The notes under the pieces: model-generated
The model's input: only the letters and a program-made list of their open reading frames with translations
Told to the model about the DNA's origin: nothing
Databases searched by the model: none
From: an uncultured Acetatifactor sp.
GTDB taxonomy: Bacteria > Bacillota > Clostridia > Lachnospirales > Lachnospiraceae
DNA length: 16,434 nt
Direction: 5' to 3'
Assembly: GCA_910585805.1 (NCBI GenBank)
Contig: CAJUFB010000083.1
Span: 1-16,434 of the forward strand
In this document: positions 6,354-14,269 of the stretch, one piece after another
How the letters are laid out: the number at the start of each line of letters is the position of its first letter
How positions within the stretch are numbered: the first letter of the stretch is position 1
Made by a program: the position numbers and the translations under genes

Positions 6354-7331
6354 ATGCTCATGCCGAAAGGGAGCTTGGTTTTGGAAGAATTGAGGAATAA
6401 GGCTCATCTGGTGATGGATGAGGTAAAGAAAGTCATTATGGGTAAGGATGACTGTGTGGAGAAGGTGATGGCAGCTATCCTTGCAGGAGGAAACGTGCTT
6501 TTGGAGGATGTGCCGGGTGTGGGCAAGACGGAGATGGCCATCGCCTTTTCCAGGGCCTGCGGGCTTAAGTCCAACAGGGTGCAGTTTACGCCGGATGTGA
6601 TGCCGGCGGATATTACGGGATTTTCCATGTACCGGAAGGATACGGAGAGCTTTGTGTACCGTCCGGGGGCTGTCATGTGCAATTTGCTGCTGGCGGATGA
6701 GATTAACAGAACTTCTCCCAAAACCCAGTCCGCTCTCCTGGAGGTTATGGAGGAAGGAAATGTAACGGTAGACGGTGTCACCAGACAGGTGCCCCGTCCT
6801 TTTATCGTGCTGGCAACCCAGAATCCCGTGGGGTCATTCGGTACCCAGAGGCTTCCGGAGGCTCAGATGGACAGGTTTCTGATCTGCATCAGTATGGGGT
6901 ATCCGGAGCCGGAGGATGAGATCGCCATGCTGAAGAACCGCCGCAAGGGGCGTCCCCTGGACGGGATCCGGCCTGTGGTCAGCGGGGATGAGCTTCTTGC
7001 CATGCAGGAGGAGACAGAGGATATCTTTATTCATGATGCGCTGTACAAATATATGACATTACTGTCAGTTGCCACCCGGGAGCATGAGATGCTGGAGCTG
7101 GGAATGAGTCCCCGGGGGACGCTGGCTCTGGGAAAAATGGCAAGGGCGTATGCCTATATCAACGGAAGAAACTATTGTGTGCCAAAGGATGTGAAAAAGG
7201 CACTTTTTGACGTGGGGATTCACCGGATCCGGCTGAACCAGAAGGCAAGGATCAGCGGAAAGCAGGCGGAAGATATCCTGAGCGAGGCGCTGGAGCGGGT
7301 GAAGGAACCCAGGCTTGGCGAGAAAGTATGA
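6354..7331 (+). CDS. MoxR-family AAA+ ATPase
   Basis: A MoxR-type AAA+ ATPase of about 325 residues, thought to act as a chaperone that assembles or activates partner complexes at the membrane. Walker A is VPGVGKTEM (53-61), Walker B LLLADEINRTSPKTQ (111-125), sensor 1 LATQNP (153-158), and PEAQMDRF (169-176) carries the conserved arginine region. The AAA lid follows (about 240-325). The start is uncertain. The frame is open from ATG 6267, with ATGs at 6354 and 6360 that have weak ribosome binding sites. A TTG at 6381 has AAAGGGAG (6366-6373) seven bases upstream and would begin at EELRNKAHL, close to where the family usually starts. The stop overlaps the DUF58 start in an ATGA arrangement, so the two are translationally coupled. 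Confidence 0.93.
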   Translation: MLMPKGSLVLEELRNKAHLVMDEVKKVIMGKDDCVEKVMAAILAGGNVLLEDVPGVGKTEMAIAFSRACGLKSNRVQFTPDVMPADITGFSMYRKDTESFVYRPGAVMCNLLLADEINRTSPKTQSALLEVMEEGNVTVDGVTRQVPRPFIVLATQNPVGSFGTQRLPEAQMDRFLICISMGYPEPEDEIAMLKNRRKGRPLDGIRPVVSGDELLAMQEETEDIFIHDALYKYMTLLSVATREHEMLELGMSPRGTLALGKMARAYAYINGRNYCVPKDVKKALFDVGIHRIRLNQKARISGKQAEDILSEALERVKEPRLGEKV

Positions 7332-8338
7332 TCAGGAGGAGGCTTTGTTATCTGCTGTTGCTGGCGGCGGGCGGTTATTTCATTATGCTCTATGATTTTC
7401 AGGGGCTTCGTTTTCTGTTTGGATGTGTGATCTGTATTCCGGCTGTCTCTTTTCTGTTTCTGATCCCAATGAGTTTAGGCTGCCGGACCCGGTTGGCAGC
7501 GGACAGAGAGGCTGTCATGCGAGGGGAAGCCCTGGAGGCAAAAATAACGGTGGAAAACAAAGGGGTGCTTCCTGTGCCCGGAGTATTGCTGGAGCTGCAT
7601 TGGAAGATGCCGGGAGAGCGGGAAGTAAAGGTCAGAAAATGGGTGCGCTGCATGGGCAGGAACGAAAAGGAAATTTTCCATTCCGAGGTTTCTGCCATGC
7701 ATTGCGGTCAGGCTTCCCTGGAGCTGACAGGGGCAAAGGTATGTGATTACCTTGGATTGTTTTCCCTTCCGGCGAGAAAGAAGGGCAGGGCGGAAATCTG
7801 TATTACACCCATTGTTACTCCGGTTGCTTCTCAAGTGGAGACGGCTTATTCCCAGACACTTCAGGGCGGAGGCGGAGAAAGGGAAGGGGATATGCTGCTG
7901 CGGGATTTTCAGCCGGGAGACAGTCTGCATCGTATCTACTGGAAACTGATGGCCAAGGGTGGTGACCTGCAGGTCAGGGATTTCGAGAGGAGCAGTTCCG
8001 TGAGTCTTTTTCTGGATTTTTCCGATGATCTGAGAGACCGCGCGGAAATGTGGGACAGGTATCTGGACCGGGCAGTTTCCTTTTTGTATTTTCTTGCGGA
8101 GGAATGCCGGCAGACCATACAGATCTCTGTGGAAGTGGTGTGGCAGCAGGGAGACGCTTTTTTCAGCTTTGCTGTTCAGGATGGGGATGCCGCGCAGGCA
8201 TGGGTCTGCGCCCTGCTTCGGGAGGAAGCATTGGGAACGGCGCTGTCAGAGGAAGAGATTCCTGCGCTGGAACAGGGCTGGCATATGGATGAGGACTGCA
8301 GGCTGTATTTTGGGGAGCAATGTGTATATGAAGAGTGA
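7328..8338 (+). CDS. DUF58 (von Willebrand A-like) membrane-anchored protein
   Basis: The 336-residue protein begins with two hydrophobic segments (about 5-21 and 28-50) that anchor it in the membrane. A beta-rich region (about 55-160) follows, then the DUF58 signature LRDFQPGDSLHRIYWK (191-206) and the conserved KGGDLQVRDFE that follows it. DUF58 proteins are nearly always encoded with a MoxR ATPase and are believed to be its partner, with a VWA-like fold. The biochemical role is not established. The start ATG overlaps the stop of moxR (ATGA, 7328-7331), and its own end overlaps the transglutaminase gene by 11 bases. Three tightly overlapped genes of this kind indicate a single functional complex. 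Confidence 0.9.
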   Translation: MIRRRLCYLLLLAAGGYFIMLYDFQGLRFLFGCVICIPAVSFLFLIPMSLGCRTRLAADREAVMRGEALEAKITVENKGVLPVPGVLLELHWKMPGEREVKVRKWVRCMGRNEKEIFHSEVSAMHCGQASLELTGAKVCDYLGLFSLPARKKGRAEICITPIVTPVASQVETAYSQTLQGGGGEREGDMLLRDFQPGDSLHRIYWKLMAKGGDLQVRDFERSSSVSLFLDFSDDLRDRAEMWDRYLDRAVSFLYFLAEECRQTIQISVEVVWQQGDAFFSFAVQDGDAAQAWVCALLREEALGTALSEEEIPALEQGWHMDEDCRLYFGEQCVYEE

Positions 8339-10850
8339 AAAGGAGCAGGCGGCATTTTCTCTGGCAGGATGCCTGTTTGATATTGTGCTGCTGTATGTGA
8401 ACAGTATCGGCATTGTAGCTGCCCTGACAGAGATTCTGGAGATTCCCTGGCGGGAGATCGGGAAAAAGAGTATTCGGCCAGGTCTGGACCCCGTTTTGCT
8501 TTGGGGCGCGCTGCTGTTGTTTTGCGTGGCTGCTGTTCTGATCAGGAGCGGAAAAAACGATAAAAAGGTATTTGCTCGCGTTATTGTATTCGGAATTGCG
8601 TATATTTTTCTGGGAATCCTTTTTCGTAAAGTGGTGTCAGGGGGACTTTCCATTGTATTGGAAAATACCGTGCAGAATCTGAATGAGAGGTACCAGTTTC
8701 ATATTACCTGGACGGCGGCAAGAGCCAGGGACAGAGCCGGATGGGATACAGGGATGCGCACGCTGGCCATGACGTGCAGTACGCTGTATATTCTGTTTCT
8801 CCTGGAACTGCTGGCCGGCGTGTTCGGGCGGTATGACAGAGGATTTTGTCTGATCGCGGGAAATGCGTTGTGGTTTACCCTTGCCTGTGCCTGTGACAGG
8901 TTTCCGGGGTTTTTCGCGCTTGCTTTCTGTGTGGCGGGGGCTGTTGCAACACTGGTTCAGAAAGATTTCAGAAAACGTCCCGGAGTGGGATTTGCAGTGG
9001 TAATATGCGCAGCTATTCTGAGCGGTGTGGTCATGGCGGCAGTATTTCGTTTTTTCCTGCCAGTGATGGACAGGCAGTACGTGGAACTTCAGGAACGCAG
9101 GGGAGAATTTTACAGGCTTGTCAACGAGGAATGGATTCCGAAGGTAAAAAGCATCCTGCCCGGAGGCGGGTTCGGTTCAGGGGTGGATGTGACAGGGGAG
9201 TTGGGCAGGAACCGCCTGTTTGCCTATACGGCGGAGGATGCATATCGCGTGACAGTGGATCAGAAGCCCCAGGGTACCATATACCTGAAAGGGTTTGTAG
9301 GGGTTACTTACGATGAAAAAGAATGGCTGGCCCAGACGGATCGGGAGATGGAAGAGTACTACCGGGGACATGGGATGGAACTGCCGGAAAATTACAGAGA
9401 GCTTGCCAATATCAGCTATGAGGCTGCGAAGGAATTACAGCATGGCGCTTCACCCGCTTATATCGAGATGAAAGAACTGGGAGGCAGGGGAAATTATAGT
9501 ATTTATCCTTACGGAGCATTGCTGACAGAGGAATTTCAGGTGCATGGCGACGGAAGTGTAGTCAGGAAGGGCAATGAGTATGGGTTTCAGTATTATTTTC
9601 TGTCCGGCTTCGGCGGAAGGAATGTATTGCCTGCTGAGCTGGCGGAGACGGAGCAGCATTACCGCCGGTATGTCTACGACAATTTCCTGGAATATCCTGA
9701 TAAAAAACTGCCCCGGATGACGGCATATCTGGAGAGAGAGGAGATTCGCAGGGATAATATTTATTCCTGTACCCTGGACCTGATCCATTTGCTGGACAGG
9801 CAGGCGGATTATAACCTGGATGCGGAGAACAATCCTTCGGGAACAGATTTTGTGGAGTACTTCCTGTTTGACAGCCGGGAGGGATATTGCGTGCATTTTG
9901 CATCGGCGGCAGTGCTTGCCCTGAGGTATTTCGGGATTCCGGCCCGATATGTAACCGGGTATACGGTTTCGCCCTCTGATTTTGTCTCTGACACTGGAGG
10001 AACCTATACCGCGGTGATCACGGGAAAACAGGCCCATGCCTGGGCGGAAGTCTATCTGGATGCCATCGGATGGGTGCCGGTGGAGATGACACCCGGGGCG
10101 GTGGCATTTCCGGAAGATAACCGGATGGAGCAGCTGGGACAGTTGGGACAGCTGGCAGGACAGGGACTGATGCTGGCAGAGAATGAGGAACTGTGGCAGC
10201 AGGATAAGATGACATGGCAGAATGATGTACCAGAAGGAAGCAATGATATGGAGCCGGACCGGGATCCGGTTCAGCCGGTTGACCCGGACAGGAACAAAGA
10301 AGATTTATCCGGGCTGCCCGTGGGAGCAGGCCGGGAAGAGGGAGATCTGGACAATGTGCCGGGCACAGGCGGTGAACTGCAGCAGATGCCTGCGGAGCAG
10401 GAGCAGCGTACGCCGCTGATGCAAAAGACGGAATTCCGTATATTTATAGCTGTACTGGCGATTTTTATGCTGCTGGCAGCTTTCGGGTGCCTGGAGAAAT
10501 GGGACGAAAACCGGCGCAGGGAGCTTTTTGTCAGGGCGGACAGAAGAGAACGCATTTTCCTGTTATACCGGAATTTCAGGAGGGTATTTCAGCTTGCGGG
10601 GATCAGGCGTGAACTGAATGTTGACGGAGAGGAATTCCGCCATATTCTGCAGCATTCCTTCCGGGTAAGCGATACGGAATACGAGGCCTTCTGCCGCATC
10701 CTGGAGAAAAACAGCTTTGCCCGCGAGGAACCCTCCGAGGAAGAATTCGGGGAGGTACGTGCCCTGTATGACAGGCTGGCGGAAGAAGCTTATGCACGCG
10801 CAGTATTTTACAAAAAACCACTGATCAGGAGATGCCGGAGCTGTGTGTAA
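8328..10850 (+). CDS. Membrane transglutaminase-like protein (TgpA type)
   Basis: This 840-residue protein has about six membrane segments in the first 245 residues and a large external region (about 246-700). A transglutaminase-like core follows: REGYCVHFASA with Cys521, then QAHAWAEVY with His570, then GWVPVEMTPG where Glu586 stands in the place often held by the catalytic Asp. After a Pro/Gln/acidic linker (about 595-700) come one more membrane segment (703-722) and a charged tail of about 118 residues, probably cytoplasmic. The tail resembles the DUF4129-like tail of TgpA proteins. Such proteins may act on cell-wall or envelope proteins; substrates are unknown. I start at ATG 8328 (GGGGAG at 8312-8317, 10-base spacing), which overlaps DUF58 by 11 bases. 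The longer open frame from 8094 runs inside DUF58 and is not credible. Confidence 0.9.
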   Translation: MKSEKEQAAFSLAGCLFDIVLLYVNSIGIVAALTEILEIPWREIGKKSIRPGLDPVLLWGALLLFCVAAVLIRSGKNDKKVFARVIVFGIAYIFLGILFRKVVSGGLSIVLENTVQNLNERYQFHITWTAARARDRAGWDTGMRTLAMTCSTLYILFLLELLAGVFGRYDRGFCLIAGNALWFTLACACDRFPGFFALAFCVAGAVATLVQKDFRKRPGVGFAVVICAAILSGVVMAAVFRFFLPVMDRQYVELQERRGEFYRLVNEEWIPKVKSILPGGGFGSGVDVTGELGRNRLFAYTAEDAYRVTVDQKPQGTIYLKGFVGVTYDEKEWLAQTDREMEEYYRGHGMELPENYRELANISYEAAKELQHGASPAYIEMKELGGRGNYSIYPYGALLTEEFQVHGDGSVVRKGNEYGFQYYFLSGFGGRNVLPAELAETEQHYRRYVYDNFLEYPDKKLPRMTAYLEREEIRRDNIYSCTLDLIHLLDRQADYNLDAENNPSGTDFVEYFLFDSREGYCVHFASAAVLALRYFGIPARYVTGYTVSPSDFVSDTGGTYTAVITGKQAHAWAEVYLDAIGWVPVEMTPGAVAFPEDNRMEQLGQLGQLAGQGLMLAENEELWQQDKMTWQNDVPEGSNDMEPDRDPVQPVDPDRNKEDLSGLPVGAGREEGDLDNVPGTGGELQQMPAEQEQRTPLMQKTEFRIFIAVLAIFMLLAAFGCLEKWDENRRRELFVRADRRERIFLLYRNFRRVFQLAGIRRELNVDGEEFRHILQHSFRVSDTEYEAFCRILEKNSFAREEPSEEEFGEVRALYDRLAEEAYARAVFYKKPLIRRCRSCV

Positions 10851-10933
10851 GAGGAAGGAAAAGGGGCGGCCGGAAATGCTATGCGGGAGAAGGTCCGGAA
10901 CGGACAATTGCGGGACTGGAATAGGAGAAAACA

Positions 10934-12469
10934 ATGTTAGCTGTAGAGTTAAACAGGGCGAATTATGAATATGATGTGAATTCCATTGTAAAGGCATTTT
11001 ATCCGGAGGAACAGGTCTGTGTACTGACATCACAGATGAGGGAAGAGAAAAGAGAGAGCCTGAGTCCGGATATTCGCATCCGGATCCTGCTGAGTCCGGA
11101 CGGCGCAACCATTGCGATAGAGGGAAAAGAATATCGTTGGGATGCAGGAGAGATTTCCGCACAAAATTCTATCAGGAAGCCCGAGGATCAGACAGAGGAA
11201 GAAGCAGTGGAAAAGGCAGAAAAAGATGACGGGACGGATAGGAAGACAGAGGCAGAAAAGCGCTATAAATACGGATTTAAATGCTTTCTGTACCGTGTGC
11301 TGAGCCAGGTGACGCAGAAGGAGCTTCCATGGGGAAATCTCACCGGGATCCGCCCTGTCAAGATTGCTTCCCAGCTGTTGGAAGAGGGGAAAACAGAGCA
11401 GGAGATTGTGGAATATTACCGGCAGAAATACTATGTCAGCGCAGAAAAAGCGAAGCTTGCCGTGGATATTGCGGGAAGGGAGCGCAGGCTCCTGGACGCT
11501 GTCTGCCATGGCTATAGCCTGTATGTGGGAATTCCGTTCTGCCCCACCACCTGCCTGTACTGCTCTTTTACCTCTTTTCCGATCAGCGCTTATCGAAAGC
11601 TGGCGGATGCCTATGTTGACTGTCTGATTCGGGAGCTTGAGTATGCGGCGGAATGGGGCAGGGGAAAGAGTCTTGATACGATCTATATCGGCGGCGGTAC
11701 CCCAACGACTCTGGAACCGGAACAGATGGACAGGCTTTTGACGCGGTTAAAGGCCCTGTTTGATCTCTCGCCGGTAAAGGAATTCACGGTGGAAGCGGGG
11801 CGTGCGGACAGCATTACGGAGGAAAAACTGAAGGTGCTCAGGCGGCACGAAGTCAGCCGGATTTCCATAAATCCGCAGACCATGAATCAGGAAACGCTGG
11901 ACTATATTGGCAGGAAAGCGACCGTGGAACAGGTGGAGCAGGCTTATGCGCTGGCAAGAAACATGGGCTTTGACAATATTAATATGGATCTGATCCTGGG
12001 GCTGCCCGGAGAGGACGAGAGGGAAGTGCGGCATACCGTGAACCGGGTGGCGGAGCTGGCGCCGGACAGTCTTACGGTGCATTCTCTTGCGGTCAAGCGT
12101 GCATCCCAGCTGAACCAGATGGTGCAGGAAAGAGGAACCGGCATGCTGCACAATACGGATGAAACCATGAGGATCGCTGCTGAGGGAGCAAAGCGGCTGG
12201 GGCTGGTTCCGTATTATCTTTATCGCCAGAAAAATATGTCGGGGAATTTTGAAAATGTGGGGTATGCGAAAGAGGGGAAGCTGGGGCTTTATAATGTGCT
12301 GATCATGGAGGAGAAACAGACCATAGTCGCCTGCGGAGCCGGGAGCGTGTCAAAAAGGGTATACCCTGACGGGCTGATTAAGCGAAGCGAAAATGTGAAA
12401 GACGTTTCCCAATATATCGAGAGAATCGGGGAAATGATAGAAAGAAAACGTGTATTATTAGAAGATTAA
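10934..12469 (+). CDS. hemZ: Radical SAM coproporphyrinogen dehydrogenase-like HemZ
   Basis: The 511-residue protein matches HemZ of B. subtilis in length and layout. The N-terminal domain of about 195 residues includes WGNLTGIRPVK (133-143). The radical SAM core starts at VGIPFCPTTCLYCSF with the CxxxCxxC cluster ligands C203, C207 and C210. IYIGGGTPTTLEPEQ (250-264) is the SAM-binding glycine motif, and the core continues through INMDLILGLPGED. The HemN/HemZ family decarboxylates coproporphyrinogen III without oxygen. Clostridia that lack other haem genes often keep hemZ, so the real role here may differ. Residues 80-111 form an unusually charged, low-complexity insertion. ATG 10934 follows TAGGAG by about six bases. 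The gene lies 83 bases after the transglutaminase gene and is the last chromosomal gene before the mobile-element remnant. Confidence 0.92.
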   Translation: MLAVELNRANYEYDVNSIVKAFYPEEQVCVLTSQMREEKRESLSPDIRIRILLSPDGATIAIEGKEYRWDAGEISAQNSIRKPEDQTEEEAVEKAEKDDGTDRKTEAEKRYKYGFKCFLYRVLSQVTQKELPWGNLTGIRPVKIASQLLEEGKTEQEIVEYYRQKYYVSAEKAKLAVDIAGRERRLLDAVCHGYSLYVGIPFCPTTCLYCSFTSFPISAYRKLADAYVDCLIRELEYAAEWGRGKSLDTIYIGGGTPTTLEPEQMDRLLTRLKALFDLSPVKEFTVEAGRADSITEEKLKVLRRHEVSRISINPQTMNQETLDYIGRKATVEQVEQAYALARNMGFDNINMDLILGLPGEDEREVRHTVNRVAELAPDSLTVHSLAVKRASQLNQMVQERGTGMLHNTDETMRIAAEGAKRLGLVPYYLYRQKNMSGNFENVGYAKEGKLGLYNVLIMEEKQTIVACGAGSVSKRVYPDGLIKRSENVKDVSQYIERIGEMIERKRVLLED

Positions 12470-12535
12470 CAATTCAAAATTCAGAGTAAAATTGCCCCGT
12501 GTGATGCAGATTTTGGGTACAACAAAAATACCGGA

Positions 12536-12744
12536 AGTCCAACAAAAGTCCAACAAAATTTTTTGCGTTGGTACATCATAATACGCCATAATGCAATTTT
12601 CATCTCGGAGTCCAACAAAATCAGTGTAAATTCACAGATTCCTAAGGAGCGTTTCGGAAATAATCGAAGCGCTCTTTTTTACGCCTTTCAAAGAGGATTT
12701 TAGCCATTTAGAAGAAACTGTTACGTCGGGCTAGTCCAACAAAA
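12536..12744 (+). repeat. Four copies of a 12-bp direct repeat (AGTCCAACAAAA)
   Basis: Exact copies lie at 12536-12547, 12547-12558, 12609-12620 and 12733-12744. A degenerate copy (TACAACAAAA) lies near 12518. Start-to-start distances are 11, 62 and 124 bases, so the last two steps are in a 1:2 ratio. All copies have the same orientation. Candidates are recombinase arm-type sites, ParB or replication-initiator iterons, or operator sites for the module that follows. The array lies in the 331 bases without a gene between hemZ and the DUF6075 gene, which also holds a terminator and an inverted repeat and otherwise shows nothing I recognise. Confidence 0.85.
12647..12680 (+). terminator. Strong Rho-independent terminator
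   Basis: GAGCGTTTCG (12647-12656) pairs with CGAAGCGCTC (12665-12674) through ten pairs including one T-G wobble, with an eight-base loop and six Ts directly after (12675-12680). It would end transcription arriving from hemZ and so insulate the element module. It lies about 180 bases past the hemZ stop, with three of the four 12-bp repeats in between. It may therefore belong to the element rather than to the hemZ operon. Confidence 0.85.
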
Positions 12745-12768
12745 TTAAAATGCACATTTGGTAACAGT
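12717..12768 (+). promoter_or_regulatory. Inverted repeat flanking the fourth 12-bp repeat
   Basis: ACTGTTAC (12717-12724) and GTAACAGT (12761-12768) are perfect 8-bp inverted copies separated by 36 bases. They enclose the last AGTCCAACAAAA copy and lie 33 bases upstream of the DUF6075 start. The layout suits a binding site for a dimeric regulator or for ParB. No convincing -35/-10 pair was found nearby. Confidence 0.4.
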
Positions 12769-12800
12769 CATTTTATTCAATAAAAAAGGAGGTTCACGGG

Positions 12801-13319
12801 ATGAACAACACAGCGTTAAGAGCAGGGGCGCAGAGCGCCAACAACACACACATGGTTTTTGCGAACGAGGAACATGAGAAGTTTTATTATGAGAAATTGG
12901 AGCAGGCGAGGCATCAGGACTGCTATCACAAGGCTTTGATTTACATTCTCGGTATTTCAGAGGATACAAGGAATCATTTCAGCCAGATCTATGATATGAA
13001 GTCTGGGTTCATCAAGCCGGAGTGTCTGCGCCAGGGCTGGCAGACAAGCGGCAGTGTCCGGGTGGTAAGGCTTGCTTTTAACCTTTACACAGACGGTACT
13101 CCGAGTGTTGACGATTATAAGCGCAAGGACGAGCAGATTAGGGAGTGCAGGGAGTATTCGGTGAGTGATATTTTCTGCTGCGGTTATGCGATGTACTTCT
13201 GGCAGGGCATTAAACTCCGTTATCCGGAATACTGCCAAAAGCAGAAGTCCATTGAGGAGATCCTTGCAGAAATGGAGAGGAAACGTGCTGAAAATTCGAC
13301 TGATGGGAACGAAGAATGA
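12801..13319 (+). CDS. DUF6075-family mobile-element protein
   Basis: The 172-residue soluble protein has no enzyme motif I can name. The region EEHEKFYYEKLEQARHQD (residues 23-40) and the later KALIYILGISEDTR, GWQTSGSVRVVRLAFNLY and SVSDIFCCGYAMYFWQGI match my recollection of the DUF6075 family. That family is encoded next to parA in conjugative elements of Lachnospiraceae and related Firmicutes. Its function is unknown. ATG 12801 has AGGAGG (12787-12792) with eight-base spacing. A second in-frame ATG at codon 18 would start nearer the family's usual beginning but lacks such a site. The 3' end overlaps the DUF3970 gene by 35 bases, so it is the first gene of the partition operon. Confidence 0.75.
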   Translation: MNNTALRAGAQSANNTHMVFANEEHEKFYYEKLEQARHQDCYHKALIYILGISEDTRNHFSQIYDMKSGFIKPECLRQGWQTSGSVRVVRLAFNLYTDGTPSVDDYKRKDEQIRECREYSVSDIFCCGYAMYFWQGIKLRYPEYCQKQKSIEEILAEMERKRAENSTDGNEE

Positions 13320-13467
13320 TATTAAGTGGTTCGAGAAGATTTTGAAAAGACAGCCCAAAGTGGCTGTGACGGAAGTTTCGGATCTGTACCGGAACAAGGG
13401 TACAAACAGGTATTACCGGGCTTATGTGGAAGTGCAGAAAGCCAACATCAAAGAAAAATCTAACTAA
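13285..13467 (+). CDS. DUF3970 (YvzF-like) small protein
   Basis: The 60-residue protein follows the pattern KIRLMGTKNDI...VTEVSDLYRNKGTNRYYRAYVEV, which resembles the small DUF3970/YvzF family: a beta strand, a helix, and a tyrosine/asparagine-rich hairpin leading to a last strand. The biochemical role is unknown. I start it at GTG 13285, with GGAGAGG at 13274-13280. This keeps the first strand (LKIRL) that the ATG at 13303 would remove, and it means a 35-base overlap with the DUF6075 gene. The frame extends upstream to 13165 but only as a shadow of that gene. It precedes parA by 16 bases and is surely co-transcribed with it. Confidence 0.7.
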   Translation: MLKIRLMGTKNDIKWFEKILKRQPKVAVTEVSDLYRNKGTNRYYRAYVEVQKANIKEKSN

Positions 13468-13483
13468 ACGGAGGAATAAAACC

Positions 13484-14269
13484 ATGTGTAAAGTGATAGC
13501 GATAGCAAACCAGAAAGGCGGAGTCGGCAAGACCACCACAACGAGCAGCCTGGGGATCGGGCTTGCGAAACAGGGAAAGAAAGTTTTAGTGATTGATGCG
13601 GATGCGCAGGGTAGCTTGACCGCAAGCCTGGGCTTCACGGAGCCGGACAAGCTGGATGTTACTCTTGCGAACGTATTGGAAAAGGTGATCAATGATGAAG
13701 AAATGGAACCAGATTACGGTATCTTAAAGCATGAGGAAGGCATTGACTTGATGCCGGGGAACATTGAGCTGTCCGGCCTGGAGGTTTCCCTTGTGAACGT
13801 GATGAGCAGGGAAATTATGCTTCGCTCCTATGTGGACAGGGTAAAGGGCGGGTACGATTACATTCTGATCGACTGTATGCCCTCGCTGGGAATGATCACC
13901 ATAAACGCCTTTGCCTGCGCCGACAGCATACTCATTCCTGTGCAGGCGGCATACCTGCCCGTGAAGGGCCTGGAGCAGCTTATCAAGACCATAGGCAAGG
14001 TAAAGCGGCAGATTAACCCGAAGCTGGAGATTGAGGGTATTTTGTTGACAATGGTAGATAACCGCACGAACTACGCAAGGGATATTACGGCGCTGCTTAT
14101 CGAAACCTACGGAAGCAGGGGGCGGATATTCGAGAACAGCATACCGATGTCGGTGAGGGCAGCGGAAACGTCCGCAGAGGGCATAAGCATTTATGAGCAT
14201 GACCCGAAAGGCAAGGTTGCCGGGGCATACCAGTCCTTGACAAAGGAGGTGCTTGGCAATGGGCAGTAA
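13484..14269 (+). CDS. parA: ParA/Soj-type partition ATPase
   Basis: The 261-residue protein is a deviant Walker-type ATPase that moves or stabilises plasmids and conjugative elements together with ParB. The P-loop is QKGGVGKTTTT (10-20) with the signature lysine K11. The A' motif is VIDADAQGSLT (36-46), and the B-like motif is YILIDCMPSLG (126-136). PVQAAYLPVKGLEQL (152-166) follows, with the DNA-contact region further along. Length is typical of the short (Soj-like) class without an N-terminal HTH, so it does not obviously autoregulate. I chose ATG 13484, preceded by GGAGG at about ten bases. The open frame upstream to 13424 overlaps DUF3970. The last 11 bases overlap parB, as usual for this pair. 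Confidence 0.95.
   Translation: MCKVIAIANQKGGVGKTTTTSSLGIGLAKQGKKVLVIDADAQGSLTASLGFTEPDKLDVTLANVLEKVINDEEMEPDYGILKHEEGIDLMPGNIELSGLEVSLVNVMSREIMLRSYVDRVKGGYDYILIDCMPSLGMITINAFACADSILIPVQAAYLPVKGLEQLIKTIGKVKRQINPKLEIEGILLTMVDNRTNYARDITALLIETYGSRGRIFENSIPMSVRAAETSAEGISIYEHDPKGKVAGAYQSLTKEVLGNGQ
14242..14250 (+). promoter_or_regulatory. Ribosome binding site that fixes the parB start
   Basis: AAAGGAGGT sits within the end of parA and eight bases before the ATG at 14259. It favours that codon over the TTG at 14253. Confidence 0.75.

Noticed and set aside
12536..12744. AGTCCAACAAAA copies as a CRISPR array
   Set aside because: The repeat is only 12 bases, two copies overlap, spacing is irregular, and no cas gene is nearby.
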